Assembly: GCA_014058105.1 (NCBI GenBank)
Contig: JACGCM010000510.1
Location: 310,001-374,000 of the forward strand
Reading direction: 5' to 3'
DNA: 64,000 nt
DNA from: Kingdonia uniflora
Taxonomy: Eukaryota > Streptophyta > Magnoliopsida > Ranunculales > Circaeasteraceae
The notes beneath the pieces are model-generated. The model did not search any database. It saw only the letters and a program-made list of their open reading frames with translations, and had not been told where the DNA came from. The position numbers were made by a program, and so were the translations under genes. Shown here piece by piece: positions 31,378 through 42,105 of the stretch (position 1 is the first letter of the stretch; the number at the start of each line of letters is the position of its first letter).

Positions 31378-31870
31378 GAAAAAATGCATCCTTCTCTCCA
31401 ACACATCATTTATTTTTGTCACTCACCTTTAAAAACTCTTCCCTCCAAAACCCAACACCCAACCCAACCTAATAAGTTTTTAATTTATCAACCAAATTAG
31501 ATTATATACTAAACAATGACAAAATGTCAGGAGAATCGTTGTTGTAACCACGTAACAAATATTTCAAAAATAAGCGCAATTCTTATACTGAAGTTATGTG
31601 AATGGGTAAATATACCTTCACGAGCGACTTACCGTTATTTCTCACCATAAATGATCTGATCCCAATTCTTGCTGATTTACACCAAGTTGACATTATTCTG
31701 GAGAATTGGGTGCATATTAGTGTTAGATGGGAGGACAAACCGAAAATATTTCTTTAAAATTCTTGTATTAAAACGTCTTTTTACCAATGTTTGATAAAAT
31801 GCCCGAATGAAATTCTAATGTATTTTTTTGTGTTTGAATGTATAACTGAAATAATATAATGTCGTAGATC
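31378..31870. other. No gene recognised; left part of Harbinger-family copy 3
   Basis: AT-rich sequence between the tandem duplication and the ORF1 remnant. No domain, no inverted-repeat terminus and no TATA module were found. It may be internal sequence of the third Harbinger-family copy. Confidence 0.35.
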
Positions 31871-32271
31871 GCTAGACAAGGTATTGAAGTGGTACGAGTT
31901 TATCATGTTGACTGCTGTTTCGAACATCTTCTTCCCCCAATAACCTATTCTTGACTTTGTGGCTTATTTCAAACATCTTTACTATGTACTTCCCCACTAG
32001 CAAATAGTGATGGATTATCGTCGGTAGAATCTTCCAAAATTGTGGAAGTAGGTGTGGGGGGTTCAGTATTGGTAGAGTTTCCCAGACTATCACTATAATT
32101 CGACTTCCTTGATACATTAAGGTTGGGATAACCGATTGAATTAATTTGGGGTCATTTTAGGCAATATTTTAAAATTTTGTAAGCTGCCCAAAATTGAAAT
32201 GCTTTTCCACCAACTTTTTCGCAAGTCTCGTGCCCCATTTGGGCTTACCATTAAAGTTTGAAAATATTATC

Positions 32272-33531
32272 TGATAAGCACGTAATTATGACATTTTTAA
32301 TATGCCCGAACATGTATTTTAGTAGTTCATTACATTTAATTTTGGATACTTATGCGCGTTTGTTTGATTGTAGCTATTGGAGATGGATATTTGAAACCAA
32401 ACTTTTAAAGTCAAGTAAAAATATCTTTAATAGTTCATAGCACAAAAAAAAGTCAATGACACAATATATTTGGTCTCAAGATTAAAGAAATATATACACA
32501 AATATTCTTGGAGAATAAGATCAAAGAAGATATTGCATCCAAGATCCTTGAAGATATTTTATATGGAGGATATATGCAAGAGTTTCCATGAAGAAAGATC
32601 TCTACATCACTTAAAGGAATTATATGCAAGAATCTTAGGTGATTGGTTGTAATATTAAAATAAATTATTGTGAAAATATTTTTTAGAATTTAATGTATAG
32701 TTTCTAAATTTGGGTTCCTTCTCCTAAAAAAAGAACCCTCCCCTCATTGGGCATCTCATATTAGAAGGTAATAGTGAATAAGTTAATTTTCTTCTTCTTC
32801 TTCCTCTCTTTAGTTTAATTTTTGTTAATGTCTTTATTAGTTGTTAATGCGATGAAGTCCGAGATGAGCGGCTAATCTCCTAGCTAAGGCTAGGATGAGG
32901 CCTTAGCTAGTTGATATTAATTATGTTCTAATTAATACTTGATATTAATTAGGTTCTAATTAGTTTTCTCTTTGTACTTTATGATTAATAAGTTAATGCA
33001 TCATATCGAAGGCTTGACCATAGCTTCGATTTGGTGTACGATAACTTTGGATACAAACAAGTGCTACTAACCGCAGACTTGATTTGGAGATCTAAAAAGA
33101 GAAAACACTAGAGAACTTACTCAAGCCTAGCCATGGTTTAGTTGATAATTCTCTACGACACTTTCTACCATCACTTAAAAGCATAACCACTAAATGCTTG
33201 ACCATAGATTTAGTGGTTTATTTTCCAACATCGTATGTGTCTTAACATAAACATAGGATGAGTAGATATATTAGGATCTAGTTGTATATCGATTAATACT
33301 TTGAAAAGTAAAAGCCAAGTCCGAACCTTAGCTCTCTCTCTCATTAAGTTTTATAATTAGCTTTTATTTCTTCCTTTTAGATTTATCACTTATAAAATCG
33401 TAATTCGGCCTAGAAAGTATTTTTTCCCCAAACTTCCTTGTGGATTTGATCCCACTCATTCGTGCTATAATTCGACAGCCATACTTTGAACAGGTATATT
33501 TTGTTAGAGGACCACAAAAATATTTTTATCA
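32272..33531 (+). mobile_element. Family-A LTR inserted in ORF1 copy 3
   Basis: 1,260 bp, starting TGATAAGCACGTAATTATGACA and ending ATATTTTTATCA. No internal region follows, so it behaves as a solo LTR. Flanks TTATC and TTACG share three of five bases, so the target duplication is decayed or lost. ORF1 sequence continues on both sides. Confidence 0.82.
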
Positions 33532-34379
33532 TTACGTGTATATTATATTAACTAGACTGTGAAAATGATTACGAATTAAAATACTTACTACGTCGCCCAT
33601 TCTAAGACCAGTAAATTATCGGTGTTCAAGGTCTTGAAGAATGCCTTTAAAGATTGTATAATATTTATTAAGCCAATTTTTGTATGAGCAATTGACGCTG
33701 TTATATGATCGCCACATCGACTGGTCAACGTAAAATGAATTGAATTGGTCACGCAGTTTTAACCTAAATTGGGAAGCTTTTTATTGGTTCATTGTCTTGA
33801 GATTTTGAAAAACTTGAGATCAAGTGCATGCGAGGTTTATGAATTCATTCATCGTCCAATGACTCTAATTCTTATATTTATCTTTATCAATTGAAATACC
33901 ATCATTATCCTCCTCCTCAACATGATCTTCAACTACATTAGGTGTTGGTGTCGGTGTGGTCGTCTTCCTTTTAGCTTTTATCTTTTCTTTTGTATGTGCA
34001 TTACTTGGTACGACAATCGGAGCGAGAACTAGGGCAACAACCGGAGTGGGTAGTGCATTGAGGTTTAAGTCGCTTAAACCCTATGTAACTTGCATCGACG
34101 GGATAAACAAACTTCCTTTACCAAATTCCATTTATAAGGAAAAATATGGATTTCCTAATTGAATGTTAAATTAGGTGTAGTAGGGTTGGTAATTAGAGTA
34201 AGAATTAGTTATTTGGGAATCAAATTGTGTGGGACAAGGAGAATCGAGTAGCGGGAAAAATTACCGAATGTAGTGATCGCGATATTGGGAAGTATTCAAC
34301 ATTTGTGACGAACCAAATGTGGCAAATTAGGAGGGATAGAAGTTGGGTCGTTGGCTTGGATGGGATGATTGAGAGTGGC

Positions 34380-34807
34380 TGATCTAGTAGGATCTGGGTC
34401 ATTTTAGATTTTTTTTAAAGTCTACCCTTTATATTCGAATAGATTTTTATTTCTATTCGAATAAAAATATGTTTGAGTGTCCTGTTCGAATACACTTTTT
34501 TTATTTAAACAAAGACTTGTTCTATTTGAACAGAGGCGCGATTTAGTCTATTGTTTAGGCGTGTAAGGGCATAATTATCCTATTTTGTAACTAGGAACTT
34601 GTAACCTTCATAAAAGGGGTAAGCTAGGCAAGATGTTAATGTTAGATCAATCCAAGTCCTAAGAGAGAGACTTAGGGTTTGGAAGGAATTTAATTGTAAT
34701 TAATTTTGATTAAGCAATCAAAGTTCTAAAAGGGAATTCTTCCACCAATTGTGTCTTATTCATACTATTCTTATAATTTAGGTATTCTCAATTTGTATTG
34801 TGGATTA
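34380..34807 (+). repeat. 5' LTR of the short gypsy element
   Basis: 428 bp, starts TGATCTAGTAGGATC, ends TTGTGGATTA. It carries repeated TTCGAA/TTCGAAT palindromes between 34,430 and 34,540. Confidence 0.88.
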
Positions 34808-34956
34808 AGTGGTATAAATTATTTAGTAACGATTCTTGGGGGCAATTGTGGTTTATGGTATCTACATGTGACTGACTCAAGTAAACAAAAGGGAAGTTAG
34901 TGAGTCCGTTGAAGATTCACCAAAAACCTAACTCGAAGAAGAAGGCAAATTTAGAG

Positions 34957-36436
34957 ATGGGCGATTTTGAAGATCGACTCGCAAAGTTGGAAATAAAAGT
35001 TTCTGACCTAACTACTACTCTAGGGGAGTTGGTAAAGTAATTACGTCTCACAAACCTCGCGAAAGCTTTCGCTTTGGTGAAATGGCAAGTACACTCGAAG
35101 AATAAAGGGGTTACGGAGGAGGATAGAGACGGGGGTACGGAGGAAGTAGATAATGATTCTAGTGATGCCAAATCCGTCGAGGAGCGATCGGTTATTGGTA
35201 AGTCAACGAATACTATGCGTAATCTTTGTACCAATTTTAAGATTGAAATTCTGGTATTCAACAGTTCAATCGATACCGAGATGCAGGATAATTGGTTAGA
35301 TAGGTTAGAAACCTAATTTTATGTTTATGAATATTCCAATGCTTAGAAAATTTGTTTCTCTACATTAAAATTCGCAAGTCATTCACTCACGTGGTAGAAA
35401 TCCTATCAGTAATGTCACGAAGTAGGAAATTTGAGTTGTAAAGAGTTCAAGGTGTTGGTGAGGAAGTAATTTTATCCAATTGGGTATGAACAAGAGCGAT
35501 GGTACAAATGACACAATTTGTGCCAAAAGTTTGAGCAATCCATACAAGAGTACACTACGACATTTCATAATCAAGCGTTGGTTTTGGACATTGATGTGGA
35601 CGAGTATGAGGTGTTCCTAAAGTACACGGGGGGTTTCGGAGTCTATTAGAAGAGAGTTGAAGCACTTTACCGTGGCCAATATCGTAGACGCTACCATAAA
35701 GGCAATTGCTATTGAAGGCAAGTACTTGATGAGTAACAAAGAAGATGAGAAGAACAAGTCAGGGTACAAGTCTAGTTGGAAAAATGAGCATAAGGGAGAG
35801 TCCAAAGGAGAGGGGTCTTTATCTAAGGAGAATTATTGCAGTCATTGTAAGGCGAATGGGCATATTTTAGATAAATGTTGGAAACTTCACCCAAAGCTTA
35901 GGCTGAAGGAGAAGGAGAGCAAGAAAGATAGATATGTACTAGCCACAACGGTTGTTGACCTCCCAGATTTAGATAAGCTAAATCCTAAGCTTGCTTTGGC
36001 TACCAAGGATGAAAGTCGGGAAGAACTTTTTAATGTTATTATTCATCTAAAGCAGAACTTAGTGGAGGCCATTGTTGATCTGAGTAGTCAGAAAAACTTA
36101 ATTTCTGAGGTATTAGTGAAGAAGATGGGTTTGATTACTACAGCTCATCCTAAGCCGTATAGTTTGGGGTGGATTCAGAAAGATACGGATTTGATGACCA
36201 CAAAGCAGTGTACATTCAAGTTTGTGATCACTAAAATGTTTATTGACGAGGTGACGTGTGAGGTGCTTCCTTTAGATGTGTGTCAGGTTATCTTGGGTAG
36301 CCCTTATCTTTGGAACCGAGATGCGATTCATTACCATAGAGCACGCAAGTATCGTCTTGTAAAGGATGGAAAAGAGTTCCATATAAATGCTTGTAAGGAG
36401 CATGTCACCACTAATAATTTAGTAACGACGACTTAG
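34957..36436 (+). pseudogene. Gypsy gag-protease of the short element
   Basis: Starts MGDFEDRLAKLEIKVSDL (coiled N-terminus, stop at 35,038). The capsid-like region includes DNWLDRLETYF, then a stop-broken stretch with FKVLVRK and QFYPIGYEQERWY-type sequence. The intact frame 35,657-36,436 has the knuckle CSHCKANGHILDKC at about 35,835. The protease follows, with the active-site region VDLSSQKNLISEVLVKKMGL (DSG-like site reads DLS) and VILGSPYLW. Codons between 35,320 and 35,650 contain at least three stops. Confidence 0.82.
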
Positions 36437-37163
36437 GTGAAAAGGTTGGTTAATGTGAGCGGCAAGTTTGTGTTACTGGTACGACCGGTTCAAGAGGGTA
36501 CGTCGGCTAGAACATTATCTCCAATGACAATGTCTTATAAGCAACAAACTGACATGGGGAAGTTATACGAGGAGGTTGTGGTACATTCTATTTACAAACC
36601 ATTCGAGTTTTTAGCTACACATTCTAAGCTACAACAAGCTCGCCAGATGGAGTGGATGTCATATCTCCAACAATTCCCCTTGATTATCAAGTATGAGAAG
36701 AGAGTAGGCAACAAAATGGTTGATAGGTTATATCGACCCCCATTACCAACTATTTCTGATATATATGTTGGTAGCTATGCAGATACAGCTTATTATTTTG
36801 TCAGAATATGTTGCACGATATGTTATTCCCAAGGGGCATAGTGTGTTTCGTCGAAAGTTGCTGCAAGGCAAGACATGTGAGTATTAATTGAATTTGCCAC
36901 CTTATATGCAGATGTATTCGGTGATAAATGTCGAGCATTTAAAGCTTCTTGAGCCGTCTCTTTTAGATGAAGGCTCTACAATCGACATTCGCCTACTATT
37001 AGTTGATGACTTATGGATAGAAAGAGAAGATCCGTTGCAGGAGGATTGTATTATAGAGAGGAAAGTTCATACTACAAGACGGGGTTGTATTGGTTGTTTC
37101 AAGTTGAGAAGAAATGTCAATTACCTAGCACGTCGATGTGATACAACAGGGAAATGGGCATAG
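36437..37163 (+). pseudogene. RNase H end and integrase C-terminal tail of the short gypsy element
   Basis: 36,560-36,750 reads LQQARQMEWMSYLQQFPLII and a GNKMVDRLYRPP end, which is the tail of gypsy RNase H. The frame at 36,888-37,163 has VDDLWIEREDPLQEDCIIER and KVHTTRRG, the typical end of gypsy integrases. The polymerase palm and the integrase zinc finger and core are absent, so a large internal deletion joined these parts. Confidence 0.75.
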
Positions 37164-37227
37164 CCGCATTCCCACATCTTCAGTTCTAGCTTGAGCAGGA
37201 GCTCAAGGCTCCTAAAGGGGGGAGCCA

Positions 37228-37641
37228 TGATCCAAGAGGATCTGAGTCATTTTTAGACTTTTTAAAAAGTCTATTCACCCTTTTGTATTCGAATAGACTT
37301 TTTTTTTATTCGAATAAATATGTGTCTGAGTGTTCTGTTCGAACAGACTTTTAGTCTGTTCGAATACACTTTTTCTATTCGAACATAAACTAATTATGTT
37401 CGAGCAGAGGCGCGATTTAGCCTATTGCTTAGGTGTTTAAGGGCATAATTGCCCAATTTTGGAAGAATGTTAATGTTAGATCAATCCAAGTTCTAAGAGA
37501 GAGACTTAGGGTTTCGGAAGAATTTGATTGTAATTGATTTTGGTTAAGCAATCGAAGCTTTAAAAGGGAATTCTCCCACCAATTGTGTGTTCTTCGTATT
37601 ATTCTTATAATTACGGTTTTCTCAATTCGTATTGCGGATTA
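37228..37641 (+). repeat. 3' LTR of the short gypsy element
   Basis: 414 bp, TGATCCAAGAGGATC to ATTGCGGATTA. It has five or six TTCGAA sites at 37,277-37,405 and a deletion of about 45 bp relative to the 5' LTR near 37,460. Confidence 0.88.
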
Positions 37642-37689
37642 GTGGCTTTGAAAATTGGATTGGGAGCTTACTTGAGAGCTTGAAGACAT

Positions 37690-38111
37690 GACTTTGCTAG
37701 TTTGATAGGGTTATTTTCTTGAAGAGAAATGGGGTGTGGGGATGGTTTTATGAGGGGGAAAGAGTAGTTCTAGACCTAACCGCATAGTACTTCTAAACTG
37801 CACGCAATAGCCGTTGCCACCATTGGAATATGAGCCATACACGTGGCAAAATCGCAACAGTTTGTCTGCCACGCAGATATATTCATCCAATCCAAAAATG
37901 ACACGTGACGTCCCCTTATTGGCTGCTTTGTGACGCACATAATATTTTAACAACCCACCCTACGGATCTCTGAACCGACCCTCAGGGTAGGTTTTCTTGA
38001 TGTGTTGGCCGCCACCTAGGCAAAATGACCCAACTGCTGGGTGGTCGGTTCGAGGAAAAGAGGGTGACTTGTCTCCACCTAAGCAAGCCACCCTACTAAC
38101 AACATATGCTG
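37690..38111. other. Tail and terminal repeat of Harbinger-family copy 3
   Basis: Upstream sequence of ORF1 copy 3, parallel to 1,336-1,690 and 8,453-8,834, with decayed palindromes near 37,781 and 37,872. It ends at 38,111 with an inverted terminal sequence CAGCATATGTTGTTAGTAGG, then TTA at 38,112-38,114. Several minus-strand open frames are accidental. Confidence 0.6.
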
Positions 38112-38114
38112 TTA

Positions 38115-39224
38115 AGAAGAGAGGAGAGGAAACTTGAACCAAATTAAGAAAGAAAAGAACTTGTCAGTAATTAAAAAATAAAGGACACGAGGTTTGGATA
38201 TTAGGTCAGGAAGAGCATCCCAGGGTACTCTCTTCAGAGATTGATACAAATGAAATAGCAATTTTTTGGTAAATATTTAAAGGAAAATGCTGCAGTTTTT
38301 TCCATTGAAATAATGTGCCTAACTAAGTACGGTGAAAAAGATGATGTTTCTGGTAAACAACATGCAGCAAATGGTAATTGCACTTCCAAAATTAAAAGTG
38401 TAGTTATCCCTTCAGTGACTGATGTCAATAGACGAGGTAAAAAATACAAATGAAATCATGTTCCGTATATAATATCCGACTAATAACACTATTAGGACAA
38501 AAAAACAAAGAAAAAAAAAAGAGGGTTGGCCGGTAAGAAATTTTTTTTCGAGCACAATAGATATCAGAAGTAGGTCTCCGTAACGGAAATGAGCTATCAT
38601 GACAAGGTGATTCTTTGGTGACTAAAAACCGTGACTTCCGTGAAAGCATTAATTTCTTTACACAAACGACAAGCGGAGTAACTAAGCAGAGAACAAAAAA
38701 CGCTTTGCGAAAACGCCAAATTGGCTAATTGAGTGAAAACACCAATATTGGCAACTCCGTTGTTTTTCACCGAACCTGAGCATCAGATAAAATAAATAAT
38801 TTAAAAACATTAATTAAATTTCATTAAAGCTATTTCTCCTGATAAAAATCATAATGTAGAAAATAAATTTTGTACCATAGAAAATCCTTAGCTAAGAGTT
38901 AGGTCAATGGTCACCAGGCTTAGTTAGCTGCCAGTCCCATGCATGTAAAGGATATCACATGAGGAAAGATTGTCTGCTTTAGCATGCATTGTTTCATGCT
39001 TCTCATGGCCTCATTAGTGAACCAGCTCAACAATATGCATTGTTTCAGAAAATTGAAGTTGAAAACTACTGACTACCTCATGGGATTCTCTGTGTTGAAA
39101 GAGAGAGAGAGTTGAAGTTTGCATGCAGTTGTACTCTACAACAAAAGAATAGCATTGTAGACTCAGTTGAACAAAGTTTTGGAATCTGAGGTCTATAAAA
39201 AGCCCTAGCTAATCCTTGAAGACC
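38115..39224 (+). promoter_or_regulatory. Promoter region of the 173-residue gene
   Basis: TATA box TATAAAA at 39,194-39,200. Upstream are RY motifs: CATGCATG at 38,938-38,945, GCATGCAT at 38,982-38,989 and TTGCATGCAG at 39,119-39,128. RY motifs are bound by the B3 factors ABI3, FUS3 and LEC2 in seeds, so expression in seeds is suggested (inference). The same region is duplicated at 13,740-14,800 and in parts at 15,140-16,394. Transcription probably starts near 39,225. Confidence 0.6.
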
Positions 39225-39380
39225 ATTCTCCATTCTCATTGCAGTCTCAACTCTCAATTTTCAGTCTCAGCTCTCAATTTATAATCTCAACTCTCAATGT
39301 AAGTCCTCTCTCTCTCTTGTATTTTATCTTCTTCTAATGATCTCAAGGGAAACTAATATTACCTTTTCGATCTTAACAGC

Positions 39381-39998
39381 ATGACTTCTCAAGTGATTAT
39401 TGGTACAGGACGACCCGGTAAGGCTGATCAACATCACCTTTGCATTTTTTATATTTCAGATCGATTCAATTGATACGTTTAATGACAATTTTTTTGTCCA
39501 ATTTCCTCTACAGTTCCAGATCGAACGCCATTTCCTGCCTTTCCGCTACCTCTTTTCATAGATTTCTGTGATACTACTGGTGACAATGAAGTCCCCCTTT
39601 ACATTGGTACTACTGAACTCCCTGAGAAAGGCGAGATGAATGCTCCATTGCAATTAGTGGGTGAGAACCTGCCCTTCTTTTTGGGGGATTTTCAGAGTCT
39701 TTTGCTACAAAAGATCTGTGGTAGAAAGATCGAAGCTTACGTTACTGTTGTGACATCAACTGGTGATAAGCGTGTTCGCACGATGAAATGGAGATGGAAT
39801 GGGTTTACGGATGATCGTGCGGTCTACAGTGACTGCATTTTGGAGTGGAAGGATACTGGCAGCAGGTATGGACTAGGTGGCGAGTTTTATACAAAAACGA
39901 AAGTTTCATATTGGTACAGAGTGGAGGTGAACAAGAGGAAGGTTGGAATCGTTCTTTACATTGCAGAAAAAGAACAGATCGAAGCTCTTCAGGCCTGA
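39381..39998 (+). CDS. Uncharacterised 173-residue plant protein, three-exon gene
   Basis: Exon 1 (about 39,225-39,298) is untranslated and ends before GTAAGT. Intron 1 is 39,299-39,379 (ends AACAG). Exon 2 runs 39,380-39,417 with the start codon at 39,381. Intron 2 is 39,418-39,513 (GTAAGG...CTACAG). Exon 3 runs from 39,514 to the stop at 39,998. The joined frame is open and starts MTSQVIIGTGRP. It has a Pro-rich FPAFPLPLFIDFCD stretch, KICGRKIEAYVTVVT, MKWRWNGFTDD, a Tyr/Trp-rich YTKTKVSYWYRVEV segment and ends EQIEALQA. There is no signal peptide or membrane segment. I do not recognise the family; the alternating hydrophobic pattern suggests a beta-rich fold. The splice model is supported by the preserved sites in the duplicate at 14,801-15,139. 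Confidence 0.7.
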
Positions 39999-40831
39999 AG
40001 GAGTATGTATTGTTAGGTGAATTATGTTTCCAAGAACTCGATTTCATCTTGTAGCTGAGATCATCTAGTGGTAGTAGTATTCGTGTGCCCATAATTGGGG
40101 TGTTAATTTTTAAGCGCAATATGTTGGGTTTTGATTTAATCGATCGTTAATGAAACAACAATATCAGGTATTGAATGCTATTGCAGATGTATGGTCAATT
40201 AAGAGCAACTCTTACGGCAATTATGAGAATAAATACTACTTTATGCCAACTTTACAAAATCAGACCCAGGGAACAATAAATTTCAAAATCGATAGTGGCA
40301 AGAGGAAAAACTAATTTTACCCCTACTAAAGTTGCAATATAACAGCAGGCAACCACCTGTTTTTGGGCTCCACAAGTACGAATGTCACTTCAGAAATAAT
40401 AAAAAATTGTAAAACTCTTTTAAAACTATTATATCAAGCCACGTGTTATTACCATTTGTTTTTTTAACATTTGTTAAGAAACACTTTGTCATTATATCAC
40501 CAACAATCAATTTCATTTGTTAAGAACTATTTGCCATTTGTTTTTCCAGAACTTTCTCCTTTGCTCAGAAATCTGTCATTTATATTCCCTCAAGTTTCAC
40601 ATTTGTTCAGAATTGGTTGTCATTTGTACCAACATAACGTTGTCATTTGTTAAATAAAATGTTACATGTTTCAAAATGTCACCTATTTTTTATAGGCACG
40701 TGAGCTCCAAGAGTACGAATGTCACTTCCGAAATAATAATAATAAAATTTTGAATCATTTAAAAAGATATTATCATACCACGTGTGTTCAAATTTAATTC
40801 CTCAATGTACATGTAAGGCAGACACTGTCAC
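39999..40831. other. 3' untranslated region and intergenic DNA with TCATTTGTT motifs
   Basis: The first 160 bp are probably the 3' untranslated region. 40,440-40,680 contains many copies of CATTTGTT spaced roughly 20-40 bp apart. The segment GGGCTCCACAAGTACGAATG at 40,367 recurs at about 40,694 and 62,803. No gene is seen. Host sequence continues after element D at 62,201. Confidence 0.55.
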
Positions 40832-42105
40832 TGTTTGTACTCGAGTATTCTTGAGATAAAATAATAAAAAGGGATGAGAAATAAGAAAGATTGATGAAAG
40901 ATAAGGGAAGAAAAATCGGCTTAAAACTAACTACTCAAAAGAAAATGCACATTTACAAGTCCCCGACAACGGTGCCAAAAACTTGATCGATTATAAACTG
41001 ACGTCTTAAAAGACCCGCAAGCGCACAGTGTACCGTTAAGTACAAGGGTAAGCGGGGTCGTATCCCAAGACTTGTGGTGCGAATTATACTTCGAGCTACT
41101 AGTTTTATCCAATAACAATAAGTTTGTGTAGGTTTTAAAATAAAAAAAAAAATAAACAAATGCTAGAAAATATGAGTTGTATGAGTTGGAGTGAGAACCA
41201 AGGCTTAGATTCCACTCCACCCTTTGTACCCGTGAAATAACATAAATAATTAGAATAAATTATGAGTTCCCGTATCGCATATCCTTGGTCGGGAATATGC
41301 AATATATTAAAAAATAATAGAGATTTAGTGATTGGGAACTACCCATAATCTAACTTACTCAACCATGGTCTAGTTGATAAGTATGGGCTATGTTTTTTTT
41401 CCCATGTTTCAAATCTATCTTGTTATGGTCAAACAAGATGGTCACTTAGATTCATTACTCCTCCTAATTCTAGCTATGGTTAAGCATAGGACGAAGGAAT
41501 ACGAATATGCAATATTTTGGGATAAAGAGAAAGTAATTACTCTAACTAAGCTACACAATCTACACTATGGCTACATTGGGTGGAGCTTCCTCTAGCCTTG
41601 GCTAAGAACATTAGCTACTCATCCCTATGATCATTGCCATACTACTATTACTGCGATAAATGTAAAAGATAGGAATAAGGGAGAAAGAATAACCTTTATT
41701 GCTTTAAACTTTGATATTATACTCTCCAAGATAATCTCTCATGGGTAGGATTCCCCTCTTATTTATAGAGTATAGGAAGGGTTACAAAATATCACCATTA
41801 ATATAAAATCCCCTAAACAATGCCTAAAATCATGCATAAATATTACAACTCATGAGAATAATATCTACACTTAATTCTCTTCAATGGGCTTCCATGGACC
41901 TTTAGTTGACAACTTCACATGAGAATCATTGTTGAAGTGCATCACCCTTGCTTCTTTTTTTAAACTTGAAAAATGTATGACTTATTTATCATGTGACCGA
42001 TTTCTGTAAATACAAACAAAAACACTATTAGTGTCACATTTATTTAATAAATGACTAGGAAAATATAAATTTAGGAGTTGTACACAAAATATTACGTGTC
42101 TATCA
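40832..42105 (-). repeat. 3' LTR of element D (extended family-B type)
   Basis: 1,274 bp. On the minus strand it starts TGATAGACACG at 42,105 and ends CTCGAGTACAAACA at 40,832. It contains, 146 bp before its end, the ancestral LTR end GATCA and a primer-site-like TTGGCACCGTTGTCGGGGAC (40,958-40,977). Family-B solo LTRs in this window stop at GATCA, so this LTR is longer by about 150 bp. Confidence 0.85.

Larger units (their letters stand above)
34380..37641 (+). mobile_element. Short Ty3/gypsy element, pol largely deleted
   Basis: LTRs at 34,380-34,807 and 37,228-37,641 are flanked by a perfect GTGGC duplication (34,375-34,379 and 37,642-37,646). Copy 1 shows the uninterrupted site at 1,286-1,290. 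The internal 2.4 kb carries gag with a zinc knuckle, a protease, then directly an RNase H end and an integrase tail. Reverse transcriptase and the integrase core are missing. A polypurine tract AAAGGGGGGAG ends three bases before the 3' LTR. The primer site near 34,810 (TGGTAT) only weakly resembles initiator tRNA-Met. Confidence 0.9.
31871..37689 (-). pseudogene. PIF/Harbinger ORF1 remnant, copy 3, split by two insertions
   Basis: Pieces on the minus strand: start codon at 37,687-37,689 and the first residues to 37,642; then 33,545-34,379 with GLSDLNLN, a KEKIKAKRK patch and VVEDHVEEEDND; then 31,871-32,271 with NRLLGEEDV, which matches the copy at 23,270. The gaps are a gypsy element (34,380-37,641) and a family-A LTR (32,272-33,531). 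Stops are frequent. It is closer to copy 1 than to the copy next to the transposase. Confidence 0.72.

Noticed and set aside
40959..40977. tRNA gene, because of the strong tRNA-Asp match (also 55,884-55,898, 61,047-61,065 and 7,199-7,215)
   Set aside because: Only the 3' end of tRNA-Asp is matched and the sites lie next to LTR ends; they are primer-binding sites.
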